Assembly (NCBI RefSeq): GCF_020711195.1
Contig: NZ_JAJFAT010000003.1
Span: 18,301 to 82,300, forward strand
Source: Halanaerobium polyolivorans
GTDB lineage: Bacteria > Bacillota > Halanaerobiia > Halanaerobiales > Halanaerobiaceae
Length of the DNA stretch: 64,000 nucleotides
Reading direction: 5' to 3'
Shown here: positions 43,957 to 51,759 of the stretch, piece by piece
Numbering within the stretch: the first letter of the stretch is position 1
Layout of the letters: each line of letters begins with the position of its first letter
Translations under genes and position numbers: made by a program
Notes under the pieces: generated by a model
Seen by the model: the letters and a program-made list of their open reading frames with translations, nothing else
Database searches by the model: none
What the model was told of the DNA's origin: nothing

Positions 43957-45292
43957 TAAACAATATAGTGTTAAAGATTATTATTGCAAACATACAACCC
44001 GCTGTTCATCAGAAACTATAAAAGATAGCAAACGTTTTGTTGGTCAGGATATATTAAAAGCTGATGCAGAAGATAAGGTGACTGGTAAAGCAGTTTATGC
44101 TAATGATATTACTTTTGATGATATGCTTTATTTAAAGGTAAAAAGAGCTGTTCATCCCCATGCAATTTTAAAAGACATAGATACTTCTAAAGCAAAAAAA
44201 GTAAAAGGTGTAGTAGATATTTTTACTGCTGAAGATATACCAGATCTCAGGAAATTCGGTTTAATAATTAGAGATCAGCCTGTTTTAGTTGCTCTAGGTA
44301 AAACAATGCGCTATTTAGGTGATGCTCTGGCAGTGGTCGCTGCCGAAAGTATTGAAGCTGCCAAAAAGGCAGTTGATTTAATCGAAGTTAAAATAGAAGA
44401 GCTTGAAGTTATAACTGATCCTTTTAGGGCTATGGAAGCTGATGCAGTTAATATTCATCCTGATGGTAATATTTTAATAACTCATAACTTAGAAACCGGT
44501 GATGTTGAAGCAGGTTTTGCCGAATCCGATATTATTGTGGAGAGAAAATATCAGACCCAATTTATAGATCAACTTCCCATGCAGAATGAAGCAGGCACAG
44601 CCTTTTATGATGAAAGAAAGGGCAGGGTAAATATTTGGGCAGCTACCCAGTGGCTCCATGATATCCAGGCAGATGTAGCCCAATCACTGAGGTTGGCCAA
44701 AGATCAAATTAGAATTATTCAGCCTACTATTGGGGGAGCTTTTGGCAAAAAAGAAGATGTTTCTGTTCATATTCATCTGGCAATTGCAGCAATGCGAACC
44801 GGAAGACCTGTTAAGCTAACTTTTAGCAGAGAAGAATCTATGATCACCCAATCAAAACGGCATCCCATCACAATTATCAACAAAACTGGAGTCAGCAGTG
44901 ATGGTTATTTAAAAGCCTGGCAGACAAAGTTTATTGGTGATACAGGTGCTTATGCTTCCAGTGGTCCGGCGGTAGTTCATAAAGGGATGTACCATGCAAC
45001 TGGCCCCTATAATGTGGAAAATATTAAGGGGATATCTCATGCAGTTTATACAAATAATACCTATGCTGGAGCAATGAGAGGTTTTGGTACAACTCAGGGT
45101 GCCTTTGCTTATGAATCCCAGATGGATATTATGGCTCATGAACTTAAAATGGACCCAGCCGAGTTTAGACAAAAAAATATTTATCAGCTTGGTTCATGTA
45201 CTCCTAATGGTCAGCGGCTTAATCACAGTGTTAATGCTGAAGAAACCATCAAAAAAGTGATGGAATTAAGCGGCTGGAAAGGAGGGAAATGA
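43949..45292 (+). CDS. Second hydroxylase, molybdopterin subunit N-terminal part (NdhL-like)
   Basis: The 447-residue protein corresponds to the first 60 percent of a normal molybdenum-hydroxylase large chain. It has DKVTGKAVYANDI, then IIQPTIGGAFGKKEDVS and TFSREESMI, and ends after YAGAMRGFGTTQGAFAYESQMD and MDPAEFRQKNIY. The downstream half (the GQG loop and catalytic glutamate) is encoded by the next gene. ATG 43949 follows AAGGAAG by 8 bases. The 447 + 331-residue split matches NdhL/NdhM of the selenium-containing nicotinate dehydrogenase rather than a random break. Substrate here is more likely a purine given the cluster. Confidence 0.85.
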   Translation: MSDKQYSVKDYYCKHTTRCSSETIKDSKRFVGQDILKADAEDKVTGKAVYANDITFDDMLYLKVKRAVHPHAILKDIDTSKAKKVKGVVDIFTAEDIPDLRKFGLIIRDQPVLVALGKTMRYLGDALAVVAAESIEAAKKAVDLIEVKIEELEVITDPFRAMEADAVNIHPDGNILITHNLETGDVEAGFAESDIIVERKYQTQFIDQLPMQNEAGTAFYDERKGRVNIWAATQWLHDIQADVAQSLRLAKDQIRIIQPTIGGAFGKKEDVSVHIHLAIAAMRTGRPVKLTFSREESMITQSKRHPITIINKTGVSSDGYLKAWQTKFIGDTGAYASSGPAVVHKGMYHATGPYNVENIKGISHAVYTNNTYAGAMRGFGTTQGAFAYESQMDIMAHELKMDPAEFRQKNIYQLGSCTPNGQRLNHSVNAEETIKKVMELSGWKGGK

Positions 45293-45294
45293 AA

Positions 45295-46290
45295 ATGAAA
45301 AAAAAGGGAAGAGGCTTGGCTACAATAATGTTTGGTTTTGGCTATGGAGAGGGTTTTCCCGATCACTCTATTGCCTCAATAGAAATCAAGGCAGATCAAA
45401 GAATAGTAATAAAAACTGCTGCAGCTGATGTTGGCCAGGGAGTAATTACAACTGTTATTCAAATTGCAGCTGAAATTTTAAGGATAAAACCCGATTATTT
45501 TGAGGTAATTCAGGGTGATACCCATACAACTAAAAACTCAGGTTCTACTTCTGCTACCAGACAGACATATTTTACCGGTAATGCTGTCAAAAAAGCTGCC
45601 GAAGATCTTTTAGCCAATTTATATCATTATGGAAGCATGGAGTTTAGAAGTAATCATCCCGAAATAAGTATCAAAGATGGAGAGATCTATCTTTATGAAG
45701 AACCCGAGTACTCAATTAGTTATTGGGATTTAGCTGCAAAATTAAAAGATAAAGGAATTACTTTAGAAGCTGAAGGCTCATTTTTCCCGGTTACCTATCA
45801 ACCTGATGAAAAAGGTCAGGCAGATAAGGTTTATGTAGCCTATACATTTCTTTCTCAGGTAATTGAGGTTGAAGTAGATACTGATACCGGAATAATTGAT
45901 CTGCTTAATGTTTATACAGCTGTTGATCTAGGTAAGGCTATTAACCCCAAAAATGTTGAAGGTCAGATTGAAGGAGGAACTGTACAGGGCTTAGGGATGG
46001 CAGTTATGGAAGAACAGGTTATTCGTAATGGAAGGACCTTAAATGCTGGGATGTCTGATTATCTGGTACCTACCAGTGTCGATATTCCTAAATTCAAACA
46101 TTATTTAATTGAAGATCAGGATTCAGAAGGACCATTTGGAGCTAAAGGTGTAGGAGAACCTACAATTATTGCAGCAGCTCCAGCTCTTGCAAACGCAGTA
46201 TATGATGCAATCGGGATTCGTTTTTACGATCTCCCCTTAAATCCATCTAAAGTAAAAAAAGCATTAGAAGAACAAGACAATAAAAACTAG
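45295..46290 (+). CDS. Second hydroxylase, molybdopterin subunit C-terminal part (NdhM-like)
   Basis: The 331-residue protein supplies the missing half of the previous gene: RGLATIMFGFGYGEG, AADVGQGVITTVIQIAAEIL (the GQG cofactor loop), NSGSTSATRQTYFTGNAV, AVDLGKAINPKNVEGQIEGG and GPFGAKGVGEPTI with the catalytic glutamate. The gene has its own ribosome binding site GGAGGG (45281-45286), 8 bases before ATG 45295; ATG 45289 overlaps the preceding stop. The clean ribosome binding site supports a natural two-polypeptide subunit rather than a frameshift. Both parts are needed for one active site. Confidence 0.85.
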   Translation: MKKKGRGLATIMFGFGYGEGFPDHSIASIEIKADQRIVIKTAAADVGQGVITTVIQIAAEILRIKPDYFEVIQGDTHTTKNSGSTSATRQTYFTGNAVKKAAEDLLANLYHYGSMEFRSNHPEISIKDGEIYLYEEPEYSISYWDLAAKLKDKGITLEAEGSFFPVTYQPDEKGQADKVYVAYTFLSQVIEVEVDTDTGIIDLLNVYTAVDLGKAINPKNVEGQIEGGTVQGLGMAVMEEQVIRNGRTLNAGMSDYLVPTSVDIPKFKHYLIEDQDSEGPFGAKGVGEPTIIAAAPALANAVYDAIGIRFYDLPLNPSKVKKALEEQDNKN

Positions 46291-46304
46291 TCAGGAGTGT
46301 TAAA

Positions 46305-46904
46305 ATGGAGAAAACAGTAAATAATTATTTTTTAACAGGAGAAAAGAATAGCGGTAAATCTAGTCTTATAAAAAAAATACTGGAGGGAATTGATTATTAT
46401 CCAGCTGGTTATGCAGTAGCCAGAGAGGTTGATCCACTCAGTCAAAAACCACTTGTTTTTAGACTTGTTCCTGCTTTGTTTTTAAAAACAATGGGAACCA
46501 AAAATCTAATCTCTGATTTTGGTGAAGAAAACACCCTAACAATGAGTCACTTTGATAATGTTATTGCAGCAAGGGAAAACATCGATGAAGATTTTGAGGT
46601 TTTTCCCGAGGTATTTAATAATTATGGAGTTGAATTATTGAGATTAGATGTTGCAATAGTAATTATGGATGAACTGGGACGTTTTGAAACTGGGGCCGAA
46701 AAATTTAAGCGAAAAGTATTTTCGCTTTTAGCTTCAAGAAAAATTGTCTTAGGTGTCCTTAAAGCTGAAAGCAATTCATTTTTAGATCAAATAAGAGAAA
46801 GAGAAGATACTAAACTATTTGAGGTAAAAGAAAATAATAGAGAAGAGGTTGAAGCAGAAATATTTTCTGTTTTAAGTCAATTTATGAGAAAAAAAGACTA
46901 TTAA
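46305..46904 (+). CDS. THEP1-like P-loop NTPase
   Basis: The 199-residue nucleotide-binding protein has Walker A TGEKNSGKSSLI near the N terminus and Walker B VAIVIMDELGRFE around residue 120. This form resembles the NTPase_1/THEP1 family (nucleoside triphosphatases of the DUF265 type). It lies directly after the split hydroxylase, where E. coli-type clusters carry selenium-cofactor accessory genes such as yqeC, although it does not look like YqeC. A role in maturing or loading the hydroxylase cofactor is an inference. It ends 14 bp before the next start. Confidence 0.7.
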   Translation: MEKTVNNYFLTGEKNSGKSSLIKKILEGIDYYPAGYAVAREVDPLSQKPLVFRLVPALFLKTMGTKNLISDFGEENTLTMSHFDNVIAARENIDEDFEVFPEVFNNYGVELLRLDVAIVIMDELGRFETGAEKFKRKVFSLLASRKIVLGVLKAESNSFLDQIREREDTKLFEVKENNREEVEAEIFSVLSQFMRKKDY

Positions 46905-46918
46905 TAGGAGTGAAGATC

Positions 46919-48010
46919 ATGGCTGATCTAAGTGTCAAATTATTTGATTTTATTTTAAAACATCCGGTCATGCCGGCTGCAGGACCACCAATTAAAGATG
47001 CTGAGGCTGCTGCTGCTGCTAAAAAAGGTGGTACTGCTGCTGTAGTAACCAAAACTATTTCTACTAAGGCAGCAGAGGTTCCCCGCCCCAATATGGCCCA
47101 GTTAAAAAGCGGTTTTATCAATACAGAATTATGGTCAGAAATGGGTCCTGATAAGTGGTTAAATGATGAATATCCTGCTATTAAAGAGCTGGGATTAGCG
47201 GTTATTGTTGGGCTGGGATATAATGCTGAAGAAATAAGTGAGCTGGCCAAAAAAGTTGAGCCTTTTGCTGATGCCTTAGAACTTTCCACCCATTATTTGG
47301 GTAGTGATCCTTCACCTGTGGTAGAAAGTGTTAAAGCAGCTAAAAAGGCAGTTGATTTACCAGTATTGGTTAAATTAAGTCCCCAAATTGAAATTGCTAA
47401 ATTCGCTAAAGCTGCTCAAGATGCTGGAGCAGATGGTTTGGTCTTAATAAATTCTTTTGGGCCAACTCTTGATATTGATATAGAAAGTGGTAGACCTTTG
47501 ATGGGAAGTGAAAATGGTTATGGTTGGCTCTCAGGAGAGGCGATTTTCCCCCTGGCTTTAAGAGCTGTTTTTGAAGCTGTTAAGGCTGTTGAGATACCAG
47601 TTATTGCAGTCGGGGGTATCTCCACTGGTGAAGACGCAGTTAAGATGATTATGGCCGGAGCAGAAGCTGTTCAGGTCTGTACCACTGCTATTTTGAATGG
47701 CCCTACTGTTTATTCTAAAATCGCTCAGGAAATTGACAGCTACCTGGTGAAACATAATTATAATAGTCTAAATGAAATTAGGGGGATTGCCCAGTCTAAA
47801 ATGCCTACTAAAGCAAATTATCAAACAAAAGCCCCCAAAATTATAGCTGAAAATTGTACAGGCTGTAGACTTTGTATTATTAGCTGTGTTTATGATGCTA
47901 ATTACTTAGATGAAGATAAAAAAATAGTCATTGATGAAGACAAATGTGCTGCTTGTGGTCTTTGTGTTACTCGCTGTAATTTTGCTGCTTTAGAATTCAG
48001 ATGGGATTAA
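46919..48010 (+). CDS. Dihydroorotate dehydrogenase-like protein with two [4Fe-4S] clusters (PreA-like)
   Basis: The 363-residue protein has an FMN TIM barrel like DHOD/PreA (VMPAAGPPIKDAEA, VVTKTISTKAAEVPRPNM, VLVKLSPQIEI, DGLVLINSFGP, PVIAVGGISTGEDAVKMIMAGAEAVQVCT). A C-terminal ferredoxin domain carries CTGCRLCIISC and CAACGLCVTRC. PreA-like proteins reduce pyrimidines or couple ferredoxin to a nucleobase reaction. The partner PreT-type subunit is missing, so it may take electrons from the hydroxylases or work with an outside partner. ATG 46919 follows AGGAG by 8 bases. Confidence 0.8.
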   Translation: MADLSVKLFDFILKHPVMPAAGPPIKDAEAAAAAKKGGTAAVVTKTISTKAAEVPRPNMAQLKSGFINTELWSEMGPDKWLNDEYPAIKELGLAVIVGLGYNAEEISELAKKVEPFADALELSTHYLGSDPSPVVESVKAAKKAVDLPVLVKLSPQIEIAKFAKAAQDAGADGLVLINSFGPTLDIDIESGRPLMGSENGYGWLSGEAIFPLALRAVFEAVKAVEIPVIAVGGISTGEDAVKMIMAGAEAVQVCTTAILNGPTVYSKIAQEIDSYLVKHNYNSLNEIRGIAQSKMPTKANYQTKAPKIIAENCTGCRLCIISCVYDANYLDEDKKIVIDEDKCAACGLCVTRCNFAALEFRWD

Positions 48011-48054
48011 GTTTTTGTTAGACTTATAAAGGCTAGATTAGAAAGGGGGCTTAT

Positions 48055-49806
48055 GTGAAAAAGAGTGAATTATTAAAACAGGCCAGAGGAATAAAAAAGG
48101 CAGAAAAAGTTTTTAAAAATGCTGCAGTGGTTGATGTTTTTAATGAAAGACTTATTAATTGTGATCTTGCTGTTGCAGATGGTATTATAATCGGGGTTGG
48201 TGACTATCAGGGAGAAGAAGAAATAGATCTCAGCAATATGATTATCAGTCCAGCTTTTATTGATGCTCATCTTCATATAGAATCTTCGATGACTAATGTA
48301 GATGAGTTTGCTCGCGAAGTTATTCCCAGGGGAACGACAACAGTGGTAGCAGATCCCCATGAAATTGCCAATGTTGCGGGAATTACGGGGATAAAATATC
48401 TTCTGGCTGCAGGTAAGGCACAACCCTGGAATTTCAATTTAATGCTTCCTTCCTGTGTACCTGCCAGTAAATTCGAACATTCTGGAGCTAAATTATCAGC
48501 AGCTGATCTAAAAACTCTGCTCAATGAAGAGGGAATATTTGGTTTGGGAGAAGTTATGGATTATCCCTCTGTAATTAATGGTGATCAGGAGATTTGGGAA
48601 AAAATAAAAATGGCTGATAATATATTCAAAGATGGACATGCTCCTGCTTTATCAGGGCCAGATTTAAACGCTTATCTGCTGGCTGGAATTGAAGCTGATC
48701 ATGAGGCTACAACTGCCGAAGAAGCCTTAGAGAAAGTTTCCAAAGGTATGTATATTATGATTAGAGAAGGATCTGTAACCAGAGACCTAGCTGCTCTTTT
48801 ACCTGTGGTAAACAGCATTAACTGCTCACGCTTTTGTTTTGCTACTGATGACCGCCATCCTGGTGATTTGATCGCAGAAGGCCATATCGATTTTGTTGTC
48901 CGCAAGGCAGTACAATATGGATTATCTCCTCTGCGGGCTATTAGAATGGCCAGTATCAATTCTGCTCAAATTTTGGGCATTGATAATTTAGGAGCCATAG
49001 CACCTAATTATAAAGCCGATTTTTTGATCATAGATAATTTGAGAGATCTCAATATCAAAGCTGTTTATAAAGATGGTAAACTGACAGCAGAAAATGGAAC
49101 TTTATTAAAATCAGTTGATAAAAAAGTTTCAGCTGACATCAGTAAAATGATGAGCAGTGAAATTAAAGAAAAAATCTTTAATTCGGTTAAACTGGGTCAA
49201 ATAAATGAAAGCGATTTTGAATTACCAACAGCAAAAAAATATAGGGTTATAGAACTGCTTGAAGACAAGATTGTTACTGCTGCTTCAGTTTATGAAAGCG
49301 AAGCCGATTATCCTGGTGAGCCTCCAAAAATAGAGCTGATAGGTCATAATTTGGTTAAACTTGCAGTTGTTGATAGATATAAAGCTGAGGCCAAGGTAGG
49401 TTTAGGCTTATTAAGAAATTTTGGTCTCCGCAAAGGAGCGATCGCAACTTCTATTGGTCATGATGCTCATAACATTATTACTGCTGGTTTAAGTTCAAAA
49501 GACATGTATCTTGCAGTTAAAGAAATAGAAAAAATGCAGGGTGGGTTAGTAATAGTTGTAGATGGAATGGTGGAAGAAAAACTTGAACTCAGGGTAGGAG
49601 GTTTAATGGCAGAAAAGCCCTTAAAAGTGGTTGCAGATAAATTGGTTAAAATGAGGGATAAGGCTAATTCCCTTGGTGTCAACAGATCAGGTCCCTTTAT
49701 GACCCTGTCTTTTATGGCCCTAACTGTAATCCCGGAATTAAAGCTGACTGAAGAAGGCTTATTTGATGTTAAGCAGTTTAAAAAGGTAGATTTAATTCTT
49801 TGTTGA
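48055..49806 (+). CDS. ade: Adenine deaminase
   Basis: The 583-residue AdeC-type enzyme converts adenine to hypoxanthine and ammonia. Characteristic stretches are PAFIDAHLHIESSM, RGTTTVVADPHEIANVAG, LPSCVPASKFEHSGAKL, GLGEVMDYPSVINGD, DGHAPALSGPDLNAYLLAG, FATDDRHPGDL, and the C-terminal GHDAHNIITAG. Metal-binding histidines lie in the HLH and PHE motifs. It starts with GTG 48055 after AAAGGGGG. Its stop codon lies within the -35 of the following promoter. It feeds hypoxanthine to the xanthine dehydrogenase. Confidence 0.95.
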   Translation: MKKSELLKQARGIKKAEKVFKNAAVVDVFNERLINCDLAVADGIIIGVGDYQGEEEIDLSNMIISPAFIDAHLHIESSMTNVDEFAREVIPRGTTTVVADPHEIANVAGITGIKYLLAAGKAQPWNFNLMLPSCVPASKFEHSGAKLSAADLKTLLNEEGIFGLGEVMDYPSVINGDQEIWEKIKMADNIFKDGHAPALSGPDLNAYLLAGIEADHEATTAEEALEKVSKGMYIMIREGSVTRDLAALLPVVNSINCSRFCFATDDRHPGDLIAEGHIDFVVRKAVQYGLSPLRAIRMASINSAQILGIDNLGAIAPNYKADFLIIDNLRDLNIKAVYKDGKLTAENGTLLKSVDKKVSADISKMMSSEIKEKIFNSVKLGQINESDFELPTAKKYRVIELLEDKIVTAASVYESEADYPGEPPKIELIGHNLVKLAVVDRYKAEAKVGLGLLRNFGLRKGAIATSIGHDAHNIITAGLSSKDMYLAVKEIEKMQGGLVIVVDGMVEEKLELRVGGLMAEKPLKVVADKLVKMRDKANSLGVNRSGPFMTLSFMALTVIPELKLTEEGLFDVKQFKKVDLILC

Positions 49807-49831
49807 CAATGTTTTAATCTTTATCTATAAT
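49803..49831 (+). promoter_or_regulatory. Consensus promoter of the riboswitch-pbuG unit
   Basis: A perfect TTGACA (49803-49808) and perfect TATAAT (49826-49831) are separated by 17 bp. The -35 contains the ade stop codon. Transcription would start near 49838, about 60 bases before the aptamer. A full-consensus promoter under riboswitch control suits a gene that is switched by premature termination. Confidence 0.85.
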
Positions 49832-49899
49832 AGTAAATGAATTAAAAAATCATGATTATTTTAAAAAATATGTAAATAATTTCAATAAAACTAAATATG

Positions 49900-49966
49900 C
49901 CTCGTATAATTGTGAAAATATGGTTCACAAGTTTCTAGTGTCAGCCGATAACTGGCAACTATGAGG
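49900..49966 (+). promoter_or_regulatory. Guanine-class purine riboswitch aptamer
   Basis: The sequence has the purine aptamer pattern: P1 strand CCTCGTA (49900-49906) pairs with TATGAGG (49960-49966), then TATAATTG, P2 with ATATGG, the invariant GTTTCTA junction, P3, and AACTATGAGG at the 3' side. The ligand-determining position in the ACTATG junction is C, which means guanine/hypoxanthine rather than adenine (U). Conserved loop bases of P2 and P3 (ATATGG and the CCGATAA type) are kept. It controls the purine permease downstream. Confidence 0.93.
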
Positions 49967-49986
49967 GAAATATGTCTATTTTAGTT

Positions 49987-50003
49987 AGGATATCTGATAT
50001 CCT
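49987..50003 (+). other. Small hairpin between aptamer and terminator
   Basis: AGGATAT pairs with ATATCCT across CTG. It may act as a pause or folding aid within the riboswitch expression platform. Confidence 0.4.
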
Positions 50004-50025
50004 ATACTCTGCCTTAACTTAATTA

Positions 50026-50085
50026 AACCTGAGAAGGTAGATTCCTCATAGTTTGGAGTCTATTTTCTCAGGTTATTTTATTATT
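50026..50085 (+). terminator. Riboswitch-controlled terminator
   Basis: A 20-bp stem starts AACCTGAGAA (50026) and ends TTCTCAGGTT (50074), with several G-U pairs in the lower-middle part and a 9-base loop, followed by ATTTTATTATT. CCTCATAG (50044-50051) within it is complementary to CTATGAGG at the 3' strand of aptamer P1. Without ligand that pairing can break the terminator; ligand-bound P1 frees the terminator. High guanine or hypoxanthine should therefore repress the permease. Confidence 0.88.
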
Positions 50086-50161
50086 AAAAATTTAAGAGAG
50101 GTGGTGAAGTTTTTAGTTCTGTTTTCTTTGGTGGCTAAATAACAAGGAGGTTATTAATTAG

Positions 50162-51475
50162 ATGAGTACAGAAAATGGATTTTTAGAAAATGTCTTTAAA
50201 CTAGAAGAAAATAATACAAATGTTAAAACTGAAGTTATTGCTGGTTTCACTACTTTTATGACCATGGCTTATATTATCTTTGTTAACCCTTCAATACTTA
50301 GTGATGCTGGAATGCCTTTTGAAGGTGTTTTAATTGCTACAATTATGAGTGCTGTTTTAGGTACTCTGGCAATGGCGTTTTTAACTAACTATCCTTTTGC
50401 TCTTGCTTCTGGAATGGGATTAAATGCATTTTTTGCCTATTCAGTAGTAATTGGAATGGGAGTACCCTGGCAGGTTGCCTTAGGAATAATCTTTTTAGAA
50501 GGTATATTATTTATTATTTTAAGTGTTACTCCTGTAAGGGAGATGATTGTAAACAGTATTCCGATGGCCCTTAAGACAGGTATTAGTGCCGGTATAGGTT
50601 TGTTTATAGCCTTTATTGGTTTGCAGAATGCCAATATTGTTGTGGCAGACCAGGCAACACTGATTGCGATGGGTGATTTGTTCTCAGGGCCTGCTTTGGT
50701 TGCTTTATTTGGTCTTTTAGTAACAGGTATCTTACATGCCAGAAAAATTAAAGGATCACTGCTCTGGGGTATCCTTTTATCAACCGCATTTGGCTGGATA
50801 AATGGTGTTACACCAGCTTTTGATGGTTTAATTGCAATGCCTCAAATGGCAGATTGGTCTGAGGTTCTCTTTCAATTAGATATTCAATCAGCCCTTAGTC
50901 TAGGTATGGTTGGGGTTATCTTGTCTTTCTTATTTGTTGATATGTTTGATACTGCTGGAACACTTGTTGGAGTAAGTCAGCAGGCAGGTTATTTAGATGA
51001 AAATGGAGATTTACCTAAAGCTAGTAGAGCTTTACTGGCTGATGCGATCGGTACAACTGGTGGAGCCCTTTTTGGTACAAGTACTGTTACAACATATGTT
51101 GAGTCTGCTGCCGGGGTTGGAGATGGTGGTAGAACAGGATTAACTGGTGTGGTTGTTTCAGCCCTATTCCTACTGGCTCTATTTTTTAGACCTTTAATTG
51201 GTATTGTCCCAGCTGCAGCTACTTCTCCAGCCTTAATCGTTGTAGGAACAATGATGATGACAAATATAACTAAGCTTGACTGGGGTGACTTCACCGAGAT
51301 CTTACCAGCCTTTATGGCGATGATTATAATGCCCTTAACTTATTCAATTTCTCATGGTATTGCTTTTGGATTTATCGTTTATCCAATTGTCAAACTTTTT
51401 ACTGGTCAGGGTGAAGATGTTCACTGGTTAGTATATGTCTTAGCTCTTGTATTTGCCGCTTATTTTATATTTTAA
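50162..51475 (+). CDS. pbuG: Guanine/hypoxanthine permease (PbuG/AzgA-type)
   Basis: The 437-residue NCS2-like membrane protein has about 12-14 segments. Conserved parts include EVIAGFTTFMTMAYIIFVNPSIL, ASGMGLNAFFAYSVV, GMVGVILSFLFVDMFDTAGTLVGV, and GTSTVTTYVESAAGVGDGGRTGLTG with the conserved PbuG/YjcD substrate motif. It carries hypoxanthine, guanine or adenine into the cell with protons. The guanine-class riboswitch upstream supports guanine/hypoxanthine transport. GGAGG is 11 bases before the ATG. Confidence 0.92.
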   Translation: MSTENGFLENVFKLEENNTNVKTEVIAGFTTFMTMAYIIFVNPSILSDAGMPFEGVLIATIMSAVLGTLAMAFLTNYPFALASGMGLNAFFAYSVVIGMGVPWQVALGIIFLEGILFIILSVTPVREMIVNSIPMALKTGISAGIGLFIAFIGLQNANIVVADQATLIAMGDLFSGPALVALFGLLVTGILHARKIKGSLLWGILLSTAFGWINGVTPAFDGLIAMPQMADWSEVLFQLDIQSALSLGMVGVILSFLFVDMFDTAGTLVGVSQQAGYLDENGDLPKASRALLADAIGTTGGALFGTSTVTTYVESAAGVGDGGRTGLTGVVVSALFLLALFFRPLIGIVPAAATSPALIVVGTMMMTNITKLDWGDFTEILPAFMAMIIMPLTYSISHGIAFGFIVYPIVKLFTGQGEDVHWLVYVLALVFAAYFIF

Positions 51476-51521
51476 ATAAATTTCTAAATAAAAATTAAAT
51501 AGAGTAATAATTATATTAATT

Positions 51522-51560
51522 AGACAGCCTTAGTTTTGATTTCAAGGCTGTCTTTTTTTA
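51522..51560 (+). terminator. Rho-independent terminator after pbuG
   Basis: AGACAGCCTT (51522-51531) pairs with AAGGCTGTCT (51544-51553) and is followed by a run of seven T. It closes the purine island. The following stretch up to 51759 is AT-rich and holds no other feature I can support. Confidence 0.9.
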
Positions 51561-51759
51561 TTCTTTAGCAAGCTTTAATATATTTAAGTTAAGATTTTAA
51601 TGAAGGTGAATTGATTTAAGAGTTAATCTGGATCAGAAATAATTTTATTAAAGGATTGTTCTTTCCAATCACGAATTTAGTATATAAAGGTAATTTAAGA
51701 ATTTATAGTTATTTTTTTGCGATATAAATTGACAAAATACTTAGAAAAGAGGGATGGGG

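Noticed and set aside
45281..45300. Programmed or accidental frameshift splitting the second hydroxylase large subunit
   Set aside because: The second part has its own GGAGGG at proper spacing, and the split point equals the known NdhL/NdhM division, so two separate genes explain it better.
36236..46290. Selenocysteine-coded residues in the molybdenum hydroxylases
   Set aside because: No in-frame TGA interrupts the active-site regions; any selenium would be a cofactor, not a coded residue.
48073..49682. Reverse-strand open frames opposite adenine deaminase
   Set aside because: No ribosome binding sites, composition expected from reading a real gene backwards.
50104..50142. A 12-codon leader peptide (MKFLVLFSLVAK) between the riboswitch terminator and pbuG
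   Set aside because: The only ribosome binding site is 2 bases from the GTG, too close for initiation, and there is no codon bias that would suggest attenuation.
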